Below, piece after piece: positions 17,084 to 25,427 of a stretch of DNA of 64,000 nucleotides (positions within the stretch are counted from its first letter, which is position 1; the number at the start of each line of letters is the position of its first letter). A model generated the notes under the pieces. The model made no database searches. It was not told the origin of the DNA and saw only the letters and a program-made list of their open reading frames with translations. Source of the DNA: Pseudolabrys sp035718275 (lineage in GTDB: Bacteria > Pseudomonadota > Alphaproteobacteria > Rhizobiales > Xanthobacteraceae); contig DASTHI010000021.1 in NCBI GenBank assembly GCA_035718275.1, positions 1-64,000 on the forward strand, written 5' to 3'. The position numbers were made by a program, and so were the translations under genes.

Positions 17084-18490
17084 CTACGCTGCCGCGCTTC
17101 TGAACCATTCGAGATGCGGGGCAGGCGCGCGGCCGCGCGGCAGATAACGGCCATTGGCCTTGCCCACGATCTTACCGTCACGCGCGATGATCTTGCCGGC
17201 CTTGATTGTTGCGACCGGCCAACCCTTGAGTGTCTTGCCCTCGAACGGCGAGAAATCAGACATGCCCTGCAGGTCTTGCGCGCGCACCACCTTTTCCATC
17301 TCGAGATCAACGACCACGAGATCGGCATCCGAGCCGACCGCAATCGTGCCCTTCTGCGGATAAATGCCATAGACCCGAGCCGGAGAACGCGTCGCACGCT
17401 CGACGAGGATTTCGAGTGGCACGCCGCGTTGGCGTCCGTAGTGCAAAAGCGCCGGAAGGTGAGTTCCGAGCGCCGGCAGGCCCGGCCGCGAGCCGTGCAG
17501 TCCCGCCTCGGGCTTCTTAGTTGCACGCGCGCGCGAGGTATTGTCCGTGCCGACAGTGTTGATCGAACCTTCGAGGAAACCTTGCCACAGCGCGTCGTGG
17601 TGTTCGGGCGTACGAACCGGAGGAACCATTTTAACGAGGAAGCCATTCGGGTCCAGGCTGTTGATGCCGAGATATGGCGTCGTGGTTTCTACCGTAAAAT
17701 GCATGCCGGCCCGGCGTGCGGCGCGCACGACTTCCAATCCCTGGTGGCTCGACAGATGCACGACATAAAGGTGCGCGCCGGCGACCTTCGCCAAATAGAG
17801 GGCAGTCTGGATCGCCAGCGCTTCGGCAATAGCCGGATGTGCGTCTTCCCAGTCCTTCAGGGTCCCCTCGGGCTTGCGAGCCTTTAGGTCCTTGCGCGCT
17901 GCATCGACAAGGGCGCCGGTCTCACAGTGCACACAGGCGACGGCGTCCGGCCCGAGCGACGCAACCGTCCTGAAACCGTGCAACAAGACGTCATCGGTGA
18001 CCGACTTCACGATGCCGGGCATTCCCGACATATAGAACTTGAAAGAACGGATTCCGTACTGCTCGGCATAGCCGGGTATTTCCTCGATCTGCTGCTCCGT
18101 GAAGATTTGCGGATGGAATATGGAATCCACATAGCTGCGCTCGTCCATCGCTTTGCGGAACGCGGGCAGGTGGTCGAAATATGAGTCTTCTAGGCTGCGA
18201 AGAAAAATTCCGACACTGGTCACGCCTCCCAGGATTGCGGCACGAGTTTCCGTTTCAGCCTCACTCTCGTAGGATTGCTCGTTTCCGATATGGATATGCG
18301 GATCGAAAATTCCGGGCAGTACGGTTCGTCGGCCCGCGTCATAGATCTCTGTGGCATCCTTCAGGTTTTGCCCGATAGCGACAATCTTGCCGTCGGCGAT
18401 CCCGACGTCGGCCTTCACCTGGCCAACGCCGGGGATAACCAGCGTACCGTTGCGGACGACGAGATCGAATGCCTTTGCACTGCTGGTCAC
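17084..18490 (-). CDS. Dihydropyrimidinase / hydantoinase-like cyclic amidohydrolase
   Basis: A 468-residue binuclear-metal amidohydrolase of the dihydroorotase/dihydropyrimidinase group. Ligands are in place: His65 and His67 (DPHIHIG), carboxylated Lys151 (SFKFYMSG), His188 (CVHCE), His245 (VVHLSS) and catalytic Asp316. The last motif reads TDN where most hydantoinases have SDH, a change next to the active-site Asp. It follows an NMT1-type receptor gene by strand order (10-nt gap), suggesting the transporter imports its substrate or precursor. It probably opens a cyclic amide or ureide; the specific substrate is unknown. Confidence 0.88.
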   Translation of the reverse strand: MTSSAKAFDLVVRNGTLVIPGVGQVKADVGIADGKIVAIGQNLKDATEIYDAGRRTVLPGIFDPHIHIGNEQSYESEAETETRAAILGGVTSVGIFLRSLEDSYFDHLPAFRKAMDERSYVDSIFHPQIFTEQQIEEIPGYAEQYGIRSFKFYMSGMPGIVKSVTDDVLLHGFRTVASLGPDAVACVHCETGALVDAARKDLKARKPEGTLKDWEDAHPAIAEALAIQTALYLAKVAGAHLYVVHLSSHQGLEVVRAARRAGMHFTVETTTPYLGINSLDPNGFLVKMVPPVRTPEHHDALWQGFLEGSINTVGTDNTSRARATKKPEAGLHGSRPGLPALGTHLPALLHYGRQRGVPLEILVERATRSPARVYGIYPQKGTIAVGSDADLVVVDLEMEKVVRAQDLQGMSDFSPFEGKTLKGWPVATIKAGKIIARDGKIVGKANGRYLPRGRAPAPHLEWFRSAAA

Positions 18491-18500
18491 GACTACCTGC

Positions 18501-19529
18501 TCAGCTTAAAAACTGGTTCGTGAACATCTCCGCGACCGGTGCCGGGTTCTGCAAGCCCAGATATTCGACCATGAGATCCTGTGTCGCCTGCATCTTTTTC
18601 TGAGTGATGCTGCCCAAGGGACCCTCGTGATTGTCGTAGCTGATGAGCTTTCGCAGAATTGCGACCTCCTTGATCGCAGTCTCTTCATCAAGTTGTGGTT
18701 GGTGCTTTTTGAGCATTGCGACCGCTTCCGCAGGATGCTCGATCGTGAATTTTACGCCCTCCATGCAAGCGTGAACGAAATTTCGCGTCACATCCGGCTT
18801 TTGCTTGACATACTCCTCCATGGCGCCCAGCCCGTTCGAGTAGAAGTCGGCGCCAAAATCGGAATACACGAACGTCTCCACCACGTCGCCGCCTTGTGCG
18901 GCCTTTTGCAGCACTGGCAATGTGAACAAGTAAGTGATCATCGCATCTGCCGAATGATTGAGCAGAACCGCGTTTTTCGAATTGGGGTCCACGGATACCC
19001 AGTTGATCTTCGACTCATCCACACCGTTGGCTTTAGCAAAGGCGGGAAACATCAGTTTCGGAGAGTCCCCAGGCGAGAAGGCAATTTTCTTGCCCTCGAG
19101 GTCCTTCGGTTTCGAGATGCCGCGCCCCTTGATATAGAAGACGGTATGCGGCGACTTCTGGTACATGCAGGCAAGGGCCATGATCTTGGCGTGCTCTTTC
19201 GCGCGCACCGCCATCATCACGCCTAGATCCTGAAAAACGAACTGCGATTGTCCCGCGATGAGCGTCCTGATGCCCTGCAGCGTGCCGCGGCCCTGGGCGA
19301 TCGAGACGTCCAGTCCCTTCCCAGAAAAGAACCCCTTTTCGAGCGCGGCGTAATAAGGTGCGTGACGCCCGTATGGAATCCAATCCAGCTGGAAATTGAT
19401 TTTCTCAGTCGCCGCGCGCGCAGAGCTGATGCGGGAGCCGGCTATCGCGGCCACCCCGACACCAACTGTGTTGCGCAAGAAAGTCCGTCGTGACGGGCGA
19501 TTTGTGATTGATCGAGGATTCCCGGTCAT
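18501..19529 (-). CDS. ABC transporter substrate-binding protein, NMT1/THI5-like, Tat signal
   Basis: A 342-residue periplasmic receptor. The N-terminus has a twin-arginine motif (SRRTFLRN) followed by a mildly hydrophobic Ala/Gly-rich stretch, so export by Tat is likely, unlike its paralogue at 3.4 kb, which has a Sec-type peptide. Ligand-lobe motifs DWIPYGRHAPYYAALEKGFF and DFYSNGLGAMEEYVKQKPD match that paralogue. It is followed by the hydantoinase gene and preceded by the permease and ATPase of the same system. Confidence 0.9.
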   Translation of the reverse strand: MTGNPRSITNRPSRRTFLRNTVGVGVAAIAGSRISSARAATEKINFQLDWIPYGRHAPYYAALEKGFFSGKGLDVSIAQGRGTLQGIRTLIAGQSQFVFQDLGVMMAVRAKEHAKIMALACMYQKSPHTVFYIKGRGISKPKDLEGKKIAFSPGDSPKLMFPAFAKANGVDESKINWVSVDPNSKNAVLLNHSADAMITYLFTLPVLQKAAQGGDVVETFVYSDFGADFYSNGLGAMEEYVKQKPDVTRNFVHACMEGVKFTIEHPAEAVAMLKKHQPQLDEETAIKEVAILRKLISYDNHEGPLGSITQKKMQATQDLMVEYLGLQNPAPVAEMFTNQFLS

Positions 19530-19560
19530 GTTCGCTTCCTCCCAAGTGTTCTAGGTCTGT

Positions 19561-20391
19561 TTAGTAAGTGCCCACGGTTTCGATTTGCCTGGACGAGACG
19601 TGCCAACGCACCACGAATTTCTCGAGCTGCTCGACGAAAAAGTAGAAGATTATTCCGAGGACGGTCAGCGTCAGGACGCAGGCGAATACTAGCGGCGTCT
19701 TCAGCTCGCCATTCGCCACCAGCACGAGATAACCCAGCCCACGATCTGAACTGACGAACTCGCCGACGATCGCGCCGACCACCGCGAGCGTGCTCGCGAC
19801 CTTGAGCCCCGCAAATATCGCCGGCAGTGCATTGGGGAATCGGACATACCAGAAGACTTGAAAAGGGCTGCCGCCCATCGACCGCACAAGGTGAATAGTT
19901 TCCGGTTGTGCAGACCGCAATCCGACGACGGTGTCGATGACGATCGGGAAGAACGCAATCGAGAAGGCGATCAGCACTTTGGAGGTAATGCCGGTGCCGA
20001 GCCAGACAATAAAGATGGGTGCAATGGCCGCCTTAGGGAGAGTCTGGAAGGCCACGAGCAATGGATAGATCGCGAGTTCGACAGGGCGCGCATAAACCAC
20101 GAGTGCGCCAAGGGGCAAACCTATTGCAACGCTGAGCCCGAAGCCGAGCAGAAATTCTGCAGCTGTCGTGGCGCTCATTTCCAGCAATAGGGGCAGATTT
20201 TGAAAACTCGTCGCGATAATGATGCTGGGTGCGGGAAGAATAAAGGAAGAGACCCATCCTGCCCGCGTAACCGCCTCCCAGACTATGAAAATGAACAATG
20301 CGGTCGCGGTCGGATAGACATAGATGCCGATCCGCGCGCGCAAGGGCAGCTTCTTTTCGATCGTCTCCGGACTGGTGACTATGTCCGCCAT
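19561..20391 (-). CDS. ABC transporter permease, SsuC/TauC-like
   Basis: A 276-residue inner-membrane permease with multiple helices. The EAA-type loop is around LVRSMGGSPFQVFWYVRFPN and is followed by GEFVSSDRGLGYL. It lies 1 nt from the ATPase gene upstream and 31 nt before the receptor gene, giving the order ATPase, permease, receptor, reversed relative to the 1.7-4.4 kb system. Substrate unknown. Confidence 0.9.
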   Translation of the reverse strand: MADIVTSPETIEKKLPLRARIGIYVYPTATALFIFIVWEAVTRAGWVSSFILPAPSIIIATSFQNLPLLLEMSATTAAEFLLGFGLSVAIGLPLGALVVYARPVELAIYPLLVAFQTLPKAAIAPIFIVWLGTGITSKVLIAFSIAFFPIVIDTVVGLRSAQPETIHLVRSMGGSPFQVFWYVRFPNALPAIFAGLKVASTLAVVGAIVGEFVSSDRGLGYLVLVANGELKTPLVFACVLTLTVLGIIFYFFVEQLEKFVVRWHVSSRQIETVGTY

Positions 20392-20392
20392 G

Positions 20393-21220
20393 TCAGAGTT
20401 CTTTCAGAAGTCCGAACGCCTGAAACTGCTCCCGGATCATCGCTGCGTAGCGGCCAAACTGCGCGCTCTCCCGTACGGCAAGCCGGCGCGGACGCGGAAG
20501 ATCGATCTTGATCACGGCCGCGATGCGCCCGGGCCTTGGCGTCATTACCAGAACGTGATCAGCGAGGAAGATCGCTTCCCAAATGCTGTGCGTAATGAAG
20601 AGCATGGTTTTACGCGTTTCCATCCAGATCCGCTGCAAGTCGAGATTCATTTGTTCGCGGGTCAGCGCGTCGAGGGCACCGAATGGCTCATCCATGAGCA
20701 GCAATGACGGGTTGTGAATCAGCCCACGGCAGAGCGATACGCGTTGCCGCATGCCACCGGACAATTCCCATGGATAGCTGTTCTCAAACCCAGCGAGACC
20801 AACGCGCTCCAGCAGTTCGCGTGCCGCTGGCTCGTAGTCGGCCCGCCGTAATCGGCGCACGTCGATTTGCAGCAACACGTTGTCAAGAACCGTGCGCCAT
20901 TCGAGCAGTGCGTCGCGCTGGAAGACCACGCCGACGTCCGTATATGGTCTGGTGACCTTCTCGCCCTTGATCGTGATTTGGCCGGAAGTGACGGGACTCA
21001 GCCCGGCCACCATCATCATCAGGGTGCTTTTTCCGCAACCGGAAGGACCAACGATCGAAAGAAATTCTCCCTCGTGCAGGTCGAGAGAGACATTATCGAT
21101 CGCCTTCAGAGTGCCGCCTCGGCTTGAGAACGTCTTGTCCACGTTTTGCACGCGGACAAAATGGCCGTCGTTCGCCGCAACCGGCTCGAACCTCAACAGC
21201 GTGGCTGCGGCGCCAGTCAT
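20393..21220 (-). CDS. ABC transporter ATP-binding protein, SsuB/TauB-like
   Basis: A 275-residue nucleotide-binding subunit. Walker A is GPSGCGKST, the signature is LSGGMRQRV, Walker B is LLLMDEP and the switch His is in FITHSIWEA. Start and upstream stop overlap by 4 nt with the cytosine-deaminase-like gene (21217-21220), so enzyme and transporter are translationally coupled. That coupling is the best evidence that this importer feeds a deaminase/hydantoinase route. Confidence 0.92.
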   Translation of the reverse strand: MTGAAATLLRFEPVAANDGHFVRVQNVDKTFSSRGGTLKAIDNVSLDLHEGEFLSIVGPSGCGKSTLMMMVAGLSPVTSGQITIKGEKVTRPYTDVGVVFQRDALLEWRTVLDNVLLQIDVRRLRRADYEPAARELLERVGLAGFENSYPWELSGGMRQRVSLCRGLIHNPSLLLMDEPFGALDALTREQMNLDLQRIWMETRKTMLFITHSIWEAIFLADHVLVMTPRPGRIAAVIKIDLPRPRRLAVRESAQFGRYAAMIREQFQAFGLLKEL

Positions 21221-22452
21221 GACAGGAGCTCCTGGGTCAACATAGAACGGGCGACCTCGCGGCCATTCCTGAAGACATGCCGTCTGGGCGGCTGCAGGCG
21301 GAGCGCTTCATGTGTGGACGGCGCACCGACCACCATCAGGTTGGCAGTCATCCCGGGCGCGATTCCGTAGTCCTTGAGCCTTGCGCATCTCGCGGCGTTA
21401 ATGGTGATCATATCCATCACCTGTTCAAGTTCATGCGGCAGCGTCAGCTGCGCGACATGCGCCATCATCGACGCGCATTCCAGCGGATCCGGCTTGCCGA
21501 AAGGGTAATAAGGATCGTTCACATCATCCTGCGAGGTCACGACATTGGCGCCCCGCGCCAGCAATTCTTTTACGCGCGCACAACCCCTTCGTTTCGGCTC
21601 CCGATCTATTCGGGCTGAACAGACCAGATTGATGTGCGTGTTCACGGAAATGGTGATGCCTGCGGTTGCCACCATGTCGATGACCTTGGCCGCGTAGACA
21701 TCATTGTACCCAGCCATCGCACCGCAGTGGCTTGCTGCAACGCGGTTGTGGAATCCCTCGCGCATCGTCTTGATTGCAAGGTATTCGAGGCTGCGCGAAT
21801 TGGCGTCGTCGGTATCGTCGACCAGCATGTGGATATCGAGATCGTGCTTTTTCGCGAGCGCAAAGCATATGTCGATATGCTCGCGCGCATCGGCGTCGCT
21901 GTATTCGTACCAGGGCAGGCCGCCGACGATGTCGCAGCCCTCCTTGATCGCCTCGTCCATCAGTTCGGCGGCGCCGGGATCGCGCACGATCCCTTCCTGC
22001 GGGAAAGCGACGACCTGGATCGTGGCATAGTCCTTCATCTTCTCGCGCGCGAGCAGCAGGCCACGTGCGGCCTTCAGCCCACCAATCGTGCCGACGTCGC
22101 AGAACAGCCGGAAAAAGGTCGTACCGTTCTGAACGCCAGTCTTGATGGTCCGCACTGCCCGCGATGCGACCTCAACCGGATCGTAGTTTCGCTTGTGATC
22201 GTTGGTGATCTCGATCGCCTCCGGTAACGTGCCGGAGACGTTCGGGCGCATGATCTCTCCGAGCAGGCATTTGTCGGCGTGGTAGTGCAGATTGAGGAAA
22301 CCAGGCAGTACGAGGCTTCCTTCGGCGTCAATTTCGCGCTGCCCCTTGGCCGGCATTTTCGGCCCAACGGCCGATATCTTTTCGCCGTCGATGACAATGT
22401 CGACCTGCTCTTTTTGGCCCCTTACCCGAGCATTGCGAATGACGATAGTCAT
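21217..22452 (-). CDS. Cytosine deaminase / AtzC-type amidohydrolase
   Basis: A 411-residue TIM-barrel amidohydrolase of the CodA/AtzC group, which removes amino or alkylamino groups from pyrimidine- or triazine-like rings. Metal ligands are His56 and His58 (NLHYHADK), His208 (DIHML), and Asp309 in SQDDVNDPYYPFG, equivalent to the GHDDVFDP motif of CodA; His242 is in ASHCGAM. Where CodA has its catalytic Glu (HCDEIDDE) this protein appears to read VDDTDDA, a Glu-to-Asp change with a two-residue shift. The ATG at 22452 (MTIVIRN) is preferred over an upstream in-frame start at 22482. Confidence 0.87.
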   Translation of the reverse strand: MTIVIRNARVRGQKEQVDIVIDGEKISAVGPKMPAKGQREIDAEGSLVLPGFLNLHYHADKCLLGEIMRPNVSGTLPEAIEITNDHKRNYDPVEVASRAVRTIKTGVQNGTTFFRLFCDVGTIGGLKAARGLLLAREKMKDYATIQVVAFPQEGIVRDPGAAELMDEAIKEGCDIVGGLPWYEYSDADAREHIDICFALAKKHDLDIHMLVDDTDDANSRSLEYLAIKTMREGFHNRVAASHCGAMAGYNDVYAAKVIDMVATAGITISVNTHINLVCSARIDREPKRRGCARVKELLARGANVVTSQDDVNDPYYPFGKPDPLECASMMAHVAQLTLPHELEQVMDMITINAARCARLKDYGIAPGMTANLMVVGAPSTHEALRLQPPRRHVFRNGREVARSMLTQELLS

Positions 22453-22498
22453 GACCGACCCAACTCCATCGTCGCCCAGCAAGTTTTCGTCGTGAGTC

Positions 22499-23611
22499 TC
22501 ATATGCGTTCGAGGATATGTAGACCGCGCGTGCGATCGATCAGATAAATCAGCCCGCGATCGTCGAAGCACACGTCATTGCTCTGCACGCGCGTCGCACC
22601 GGTTGGAATGTCCGGCATGAACGAAGCGACCTCCTTCGGCGCGTGGGGATTGGCGATGTCGACAATGCGAAGCCCGTGTGCGAACCACGCAATCGGAATT
22701 TCGGTCGATCGGATGTCTTCGCAGAATTGGTGCAACCCCGTGTAGTCCTGCTTCGGCGTACCGTCTTCCTCCGCGACCTGAAAGCTGGCGAAGGGAACGG
22801 GCCTCGTCTCGTCGGTGATGTCCACGAGCCACAGAAAGGCTGGTGATGTCGGACCAGGCAGGCGCACGACGTCTTCATCCGCGACCAGCATGATGCGACG
22901 GCCGCGCAATGGAAATGGCACCGGCAAGGCCGTGTGAGTGGGCCAGGGGAAGGGAGGACTCCAATCGAGCCCGGAAACGAATTTCGGTTTGCTGATGTCG
23001 TCAATGTTGAGGATGACGAAGCCGCCGTGCCAATAACTCGTATAGAGGCGATTGCCGACGCGCATAGGATGGTGGCAGCGGTGCGCCGTTCCTTCCCAGG
23101 TTGGCTTTTCCCCCCCGGCCGTCCACTGCCCGGGCATCCACCATCGCCCGACTTCGTGCGGCTTCGTCGGTTGCTGGAAATCTATGATCGATACGATGTT
23201 GCCTAGATACCCTTCCATTTCCGGCGAGCCGTAGACGTAGCGGCCGTCGAACGTAAAACGATGCATCCCGCGGGATGCCCAGCTCGTGATCCGTGCCGGC
23301 TTCGAGGGATTGCTGACATTGAAAACCTCGAGGCCACCTTTGAATTCCGGGTCGACGCGCCCGATCGGAAATACCTCGCGGTTGACCAGCATGAGGTCAT
23401 TTTCGACGCGCACTTTGTGCGACAGCGTTCCTTGCGGGACTTTGATCTGTGCAAGCTCGCGCGGCTTCGCCGGATCGGAGACATCGATGAGACTCGTGCC
23501 GTTCGGCGGCTTGACGTGCCCGATATAGGCGACGTTGTTGCGAACGACCACCTGTCCGCCGCCTGCACAGTCGACATAGCCGACGACTTTAAGTCCCTTC
23601 GCGACTGCCAT
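22499..23611 (-). CDS. LVIVD-repeat (beta-propeller) protein
   Basis: A 370-residue protein made of repeated SLIDVSDPAKPRELAQIK-like units (also VFNVSNPSKPARITSW, IIDFQQPTKPHEVGRW, ILNIDDISKPKFVSG, LVDITDETRPVPFASF, IVDIANPHAPKEVASF), the LVIVD repeat that folds into a propeller. No signal peptide is obvious. The ATG at 23611 is used; a GTG at 23626 is possible. It precedes the deaminase/transporter genes on the same strand and may be their first cistron. LVIVD proteins have no general function; enzyme or scaffold roles are both open. Confidence 0.82.
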   Translation of the reverse strand: MAVAKGLKVVGYVDCAGGGQVVVRNNVAYIGHVKPPNGTSLIDVSDPAKPRELAQIKVPQGTLSHKVRVENDLMLVNREVFPIGRVDPEFKGGLEVFNVSNPSKPARITSWASRGMHRFTFDGRYVYGSPEMEGYLGNIVSIIDFQQPTKPHEVGRWWMPGQWTAGGEKPTWEGTAHRCHHPMRVGNRLYTSYWHGGFVILNIDDISKPKFVSGLDWSPPFPWPTHTALPVPFPLRGRRIMLVADEDVVRLPGPTSPAFLWLVDITDETRPVPFASFQVAEEDGTPKQDYTGLHQFCEDIRSTEIPIAWFAHGLRIVDIANPHAPKEVASFMPDIPTGATRVQSNDVCFDDRGLIYLIDRTRGLHILERI

Positions 23612-23694
23612 CGGACACGACCCCACTTCACGCCCAGCACGCCGCAGAATGTGAGCGCTGCGCGCTCATCTGCCCTCCGAAACGCTACAATGCA

Positions 23695-23830
23695 GTTTGT
23701 ATTTAGGTCAAACCATTCGCGTTAAAAAAGTAGCCCTGCGACGAAATCTCGCCATCTGTTTTATTTGAAAAGATGCGTAGTTTTCCTCTTGCTCACCTTT
23801 GATCCGAGTAATACAAACGCTGATACAAAC
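23695..23830. promoter_or_regulatory. Three ATACAAAC boxes, candidate MocR operator
   Basis: The divergent region between the LVIVD gene (start 23611) and the MocR gene (start 23852) holds ATACAAAC at 23811-23818 and again at 23823-23830 (direct repeat, 12-bp period), plus its exact reverse complement GTTTGTAT at 23695-23702. MocR/GabR regulators are known to bind direct repeats near their own divergent promoters. The repeats are seen in the sequence; binding is inference. Confidence 0.5.
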
Positions 23831-23851
23831 CGTTGTGGCGAGTGGCGTCTA

Positions 23852-25360
23852 ATGGCAGACGGCGAAAGGCATTTGCGGCGAGTGGTCGAGCCGCGGGCAT
23901 TTCCAATTGCGCTCTCACGAAATGATGGCCGACCGCTATTCGCCCAGGTGCATGAACAGATCGTCGATCTCATCGCCGCAGGCGAACTGATGCCAGGAAC
24001 GCGGCTGCCGCCGGTCCGTCGTCTGGCGCAGCAACTCGGTATCAATCACATGACAGTGGCCAAGGCGTACAAGGATCTTGCCGAAGCCGGTTTTGTGGAA
24101 GGTCGTGCCGGCGGCGGCACGCATGTACGCGCACCAAACGGGACGAGTTCCAGGCGCGGACCGAAGCCGGCCGCTCCTGAGCCGTTGTTATCCGAACGGC
24201 TGTACGACCTGTCGCATGCTCCTGGCGTCATTGGATTCACCAGCAATTATCCCGCCCCGGATTCCGATTGCACGACAGAATTCGAAACCTGCCTGCGATC
24301 AGTCGTGGATGACGGTCTCGCCCCTTTCTTTGCCTATGATCCACCGAACGGCCGAATGGATTTTCGCCGTAGCATTGTGGACTATCTGGCGCAGCAGCAA
24401 GGCATAAGCGCGCCCCCCGAAGACGTCATCGTCACTTCCGGCGCACAACAGGCGATCGAGCTGGTCATTCGTTTCTTGGTGCCGCATGGGTCTCCCGTCG
24501 TTATCGAGCGACCTGCGTACTATGGCGTCATCAATGCTTTGCGCAGCACCGCTGCACGCATTCTCGAGGTGCCGGTTGATTCTGACGGCATGAACATCGA
24601 AAAGCTCGAGCAACATCTGGCGCGCCACAGGCCGCGTCTGATCTACACCAACCCGACGTTTCAGAATCCCACGGGCGTGACGACAAGTATCGAAAAGCGC
24701 CGCAGCATCCTTGCGCTCGCGCGGCGATATGGCGTTGCCATTCTCGAGGACGATCACAATTCCGAGCTGCGCTTTTCGGGCTCTCCGGTCCCCTCGATCC
24801 GTTCGCTGTCGGATCCTGGTGACAACATCTTCTTTGTCCGCGGGTTTGGAAAGGTTTTCCTGCCCGGCACGCGTCTGGGCTATGTCGTTGCGCCGGCGCA
24901 TGCGCGCCGGCCCTTGCTTGCGCTCAAGGCGCACAGCGACCTGCACACGAATGGGATCATGCAGGAAGCCATGACGCGGTTCCTGGTCCGCAGGAACTAT
25001 CCGAGGTTTCTCAACCGCATGAAAAAGATCTACGCCGCCAAGCAGCGGAAGCTTATCGGCAGTCTGACCGCGGGCATGCCGCCCGGAACTCTCATCGGGA
25101 ATCCGGATGGCGGTCTTAGCGTATGGGTAACGCTGCCAGAAGGAACCGAGGTCTCCGAACTCTATTACCGGGCCGTGCGCCGCGGCGTCGCGTTCGTGGC
25201 GGGCGAGGTTTTCTATGCCTCGCACGTCAATCCGCGCACGCTGCGCGTGAGCTTCGGTCTACTCGAAGACGGTATGCTCGAGGAAGGCGTCGCCAGGCTT
25301 TGTTCTGTGGCGAAAGACCTGATGAGGCCGCGCAGCACCCCGAGTGCAATATTCACATAG
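23852..25360 (+). CDS. MocR/GabR-type transcriptional regulator (GntR wHTH + aminotransferase fold)
   Basis: A 502-residue chimeric regulator. The N-terminal winged helix (PLFAQVHEQIVDLIAAGEL, LPPVRRLAQQLGINHMTVAK) is joined to a type I aminotransferase-like domain with NPTFQNPTGVT, the EDDHNSELRF segment and a PLP-type lysine in GFGKVFLPGTRLGY. Such proteins sense PLP with an amine or amino acid and act on divergent neighbours. Here they are the LVIVD/deaminase/transporter operon on the left and possibly the ABC system on the right. The ATG at 23852 is chosen because the upstream extension runs through the repeat-bearing promoter. Confidence 0.9.
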   Translation: MADGERHLRRVVEPRAFPIALSRNDGRPLFAQVHEQIVDLIAAGELMPGTRLPPVRRLAQQLGINHMTVAKAYKDLAEAGFVEGRAGGGTHVRAPNGTSSRRGPKPAAPEPLLSERLYDLSHAPGVIGFTSNYPAPDSDCTTEFETCLRSVVDDGLAPFFAYDPPNGRMDFRRSIVDYLAQQQGISAPPEDVIVTSGAQQAIELVIRFLVPHGSPVVIERPAYYGVINALRSTAARILEVPVDSDGMNIEKLEQHLARHRPRLIYTNPTFQNPTGVTTSIEKRRSILALARRYGVAILEDDHNSELRFSGSPVPSIRSLSDPGDNIFFVRGFGKVFLPGTRLGYVVAPAHARRPLLALKAHSDLHTNGIMQEAMTRFLVRRNYPRFLNRMKKIYAAKQRKLIGSLTAGMPPGTLIGNPDGGLSVWVTLPEGTEVSELYYRAVRRGVAFVAGEVFYASHVNPRTLRVSFGLLEDGMLEEGVARLCSVAKDLMRPRSTPSAIFT

Positions 25361-25383
25361 CCCGTTTTGCGTCGCCCAACACG

Positions 25384-25410
25384 GGCACGCCGGACTTCGC
25401 CCGGCGTGCC
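25384..25410. terminator. Bidirectional hairpin terminator candidate
   Basis: A perfect 10-bp stem GGCACGCCGG (25384-25393) / CCGGCGTGCC (25401-25410) with a 7-nt loop lies in the 67-nt gap between the convergent MocR and ABC receptor genes. T-tracts are poor on both strands, so termination strength is uncertain. Confidence 0.5.
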
Positions 25411-25427
25411 GAAGCAGTCAAAAAATG

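Noticed and set aside
24299..25225. 308-codon minus-strand ORF inside the MocR gene
   Set aside because: Shadow of the conserved aminotransferase-like domain.
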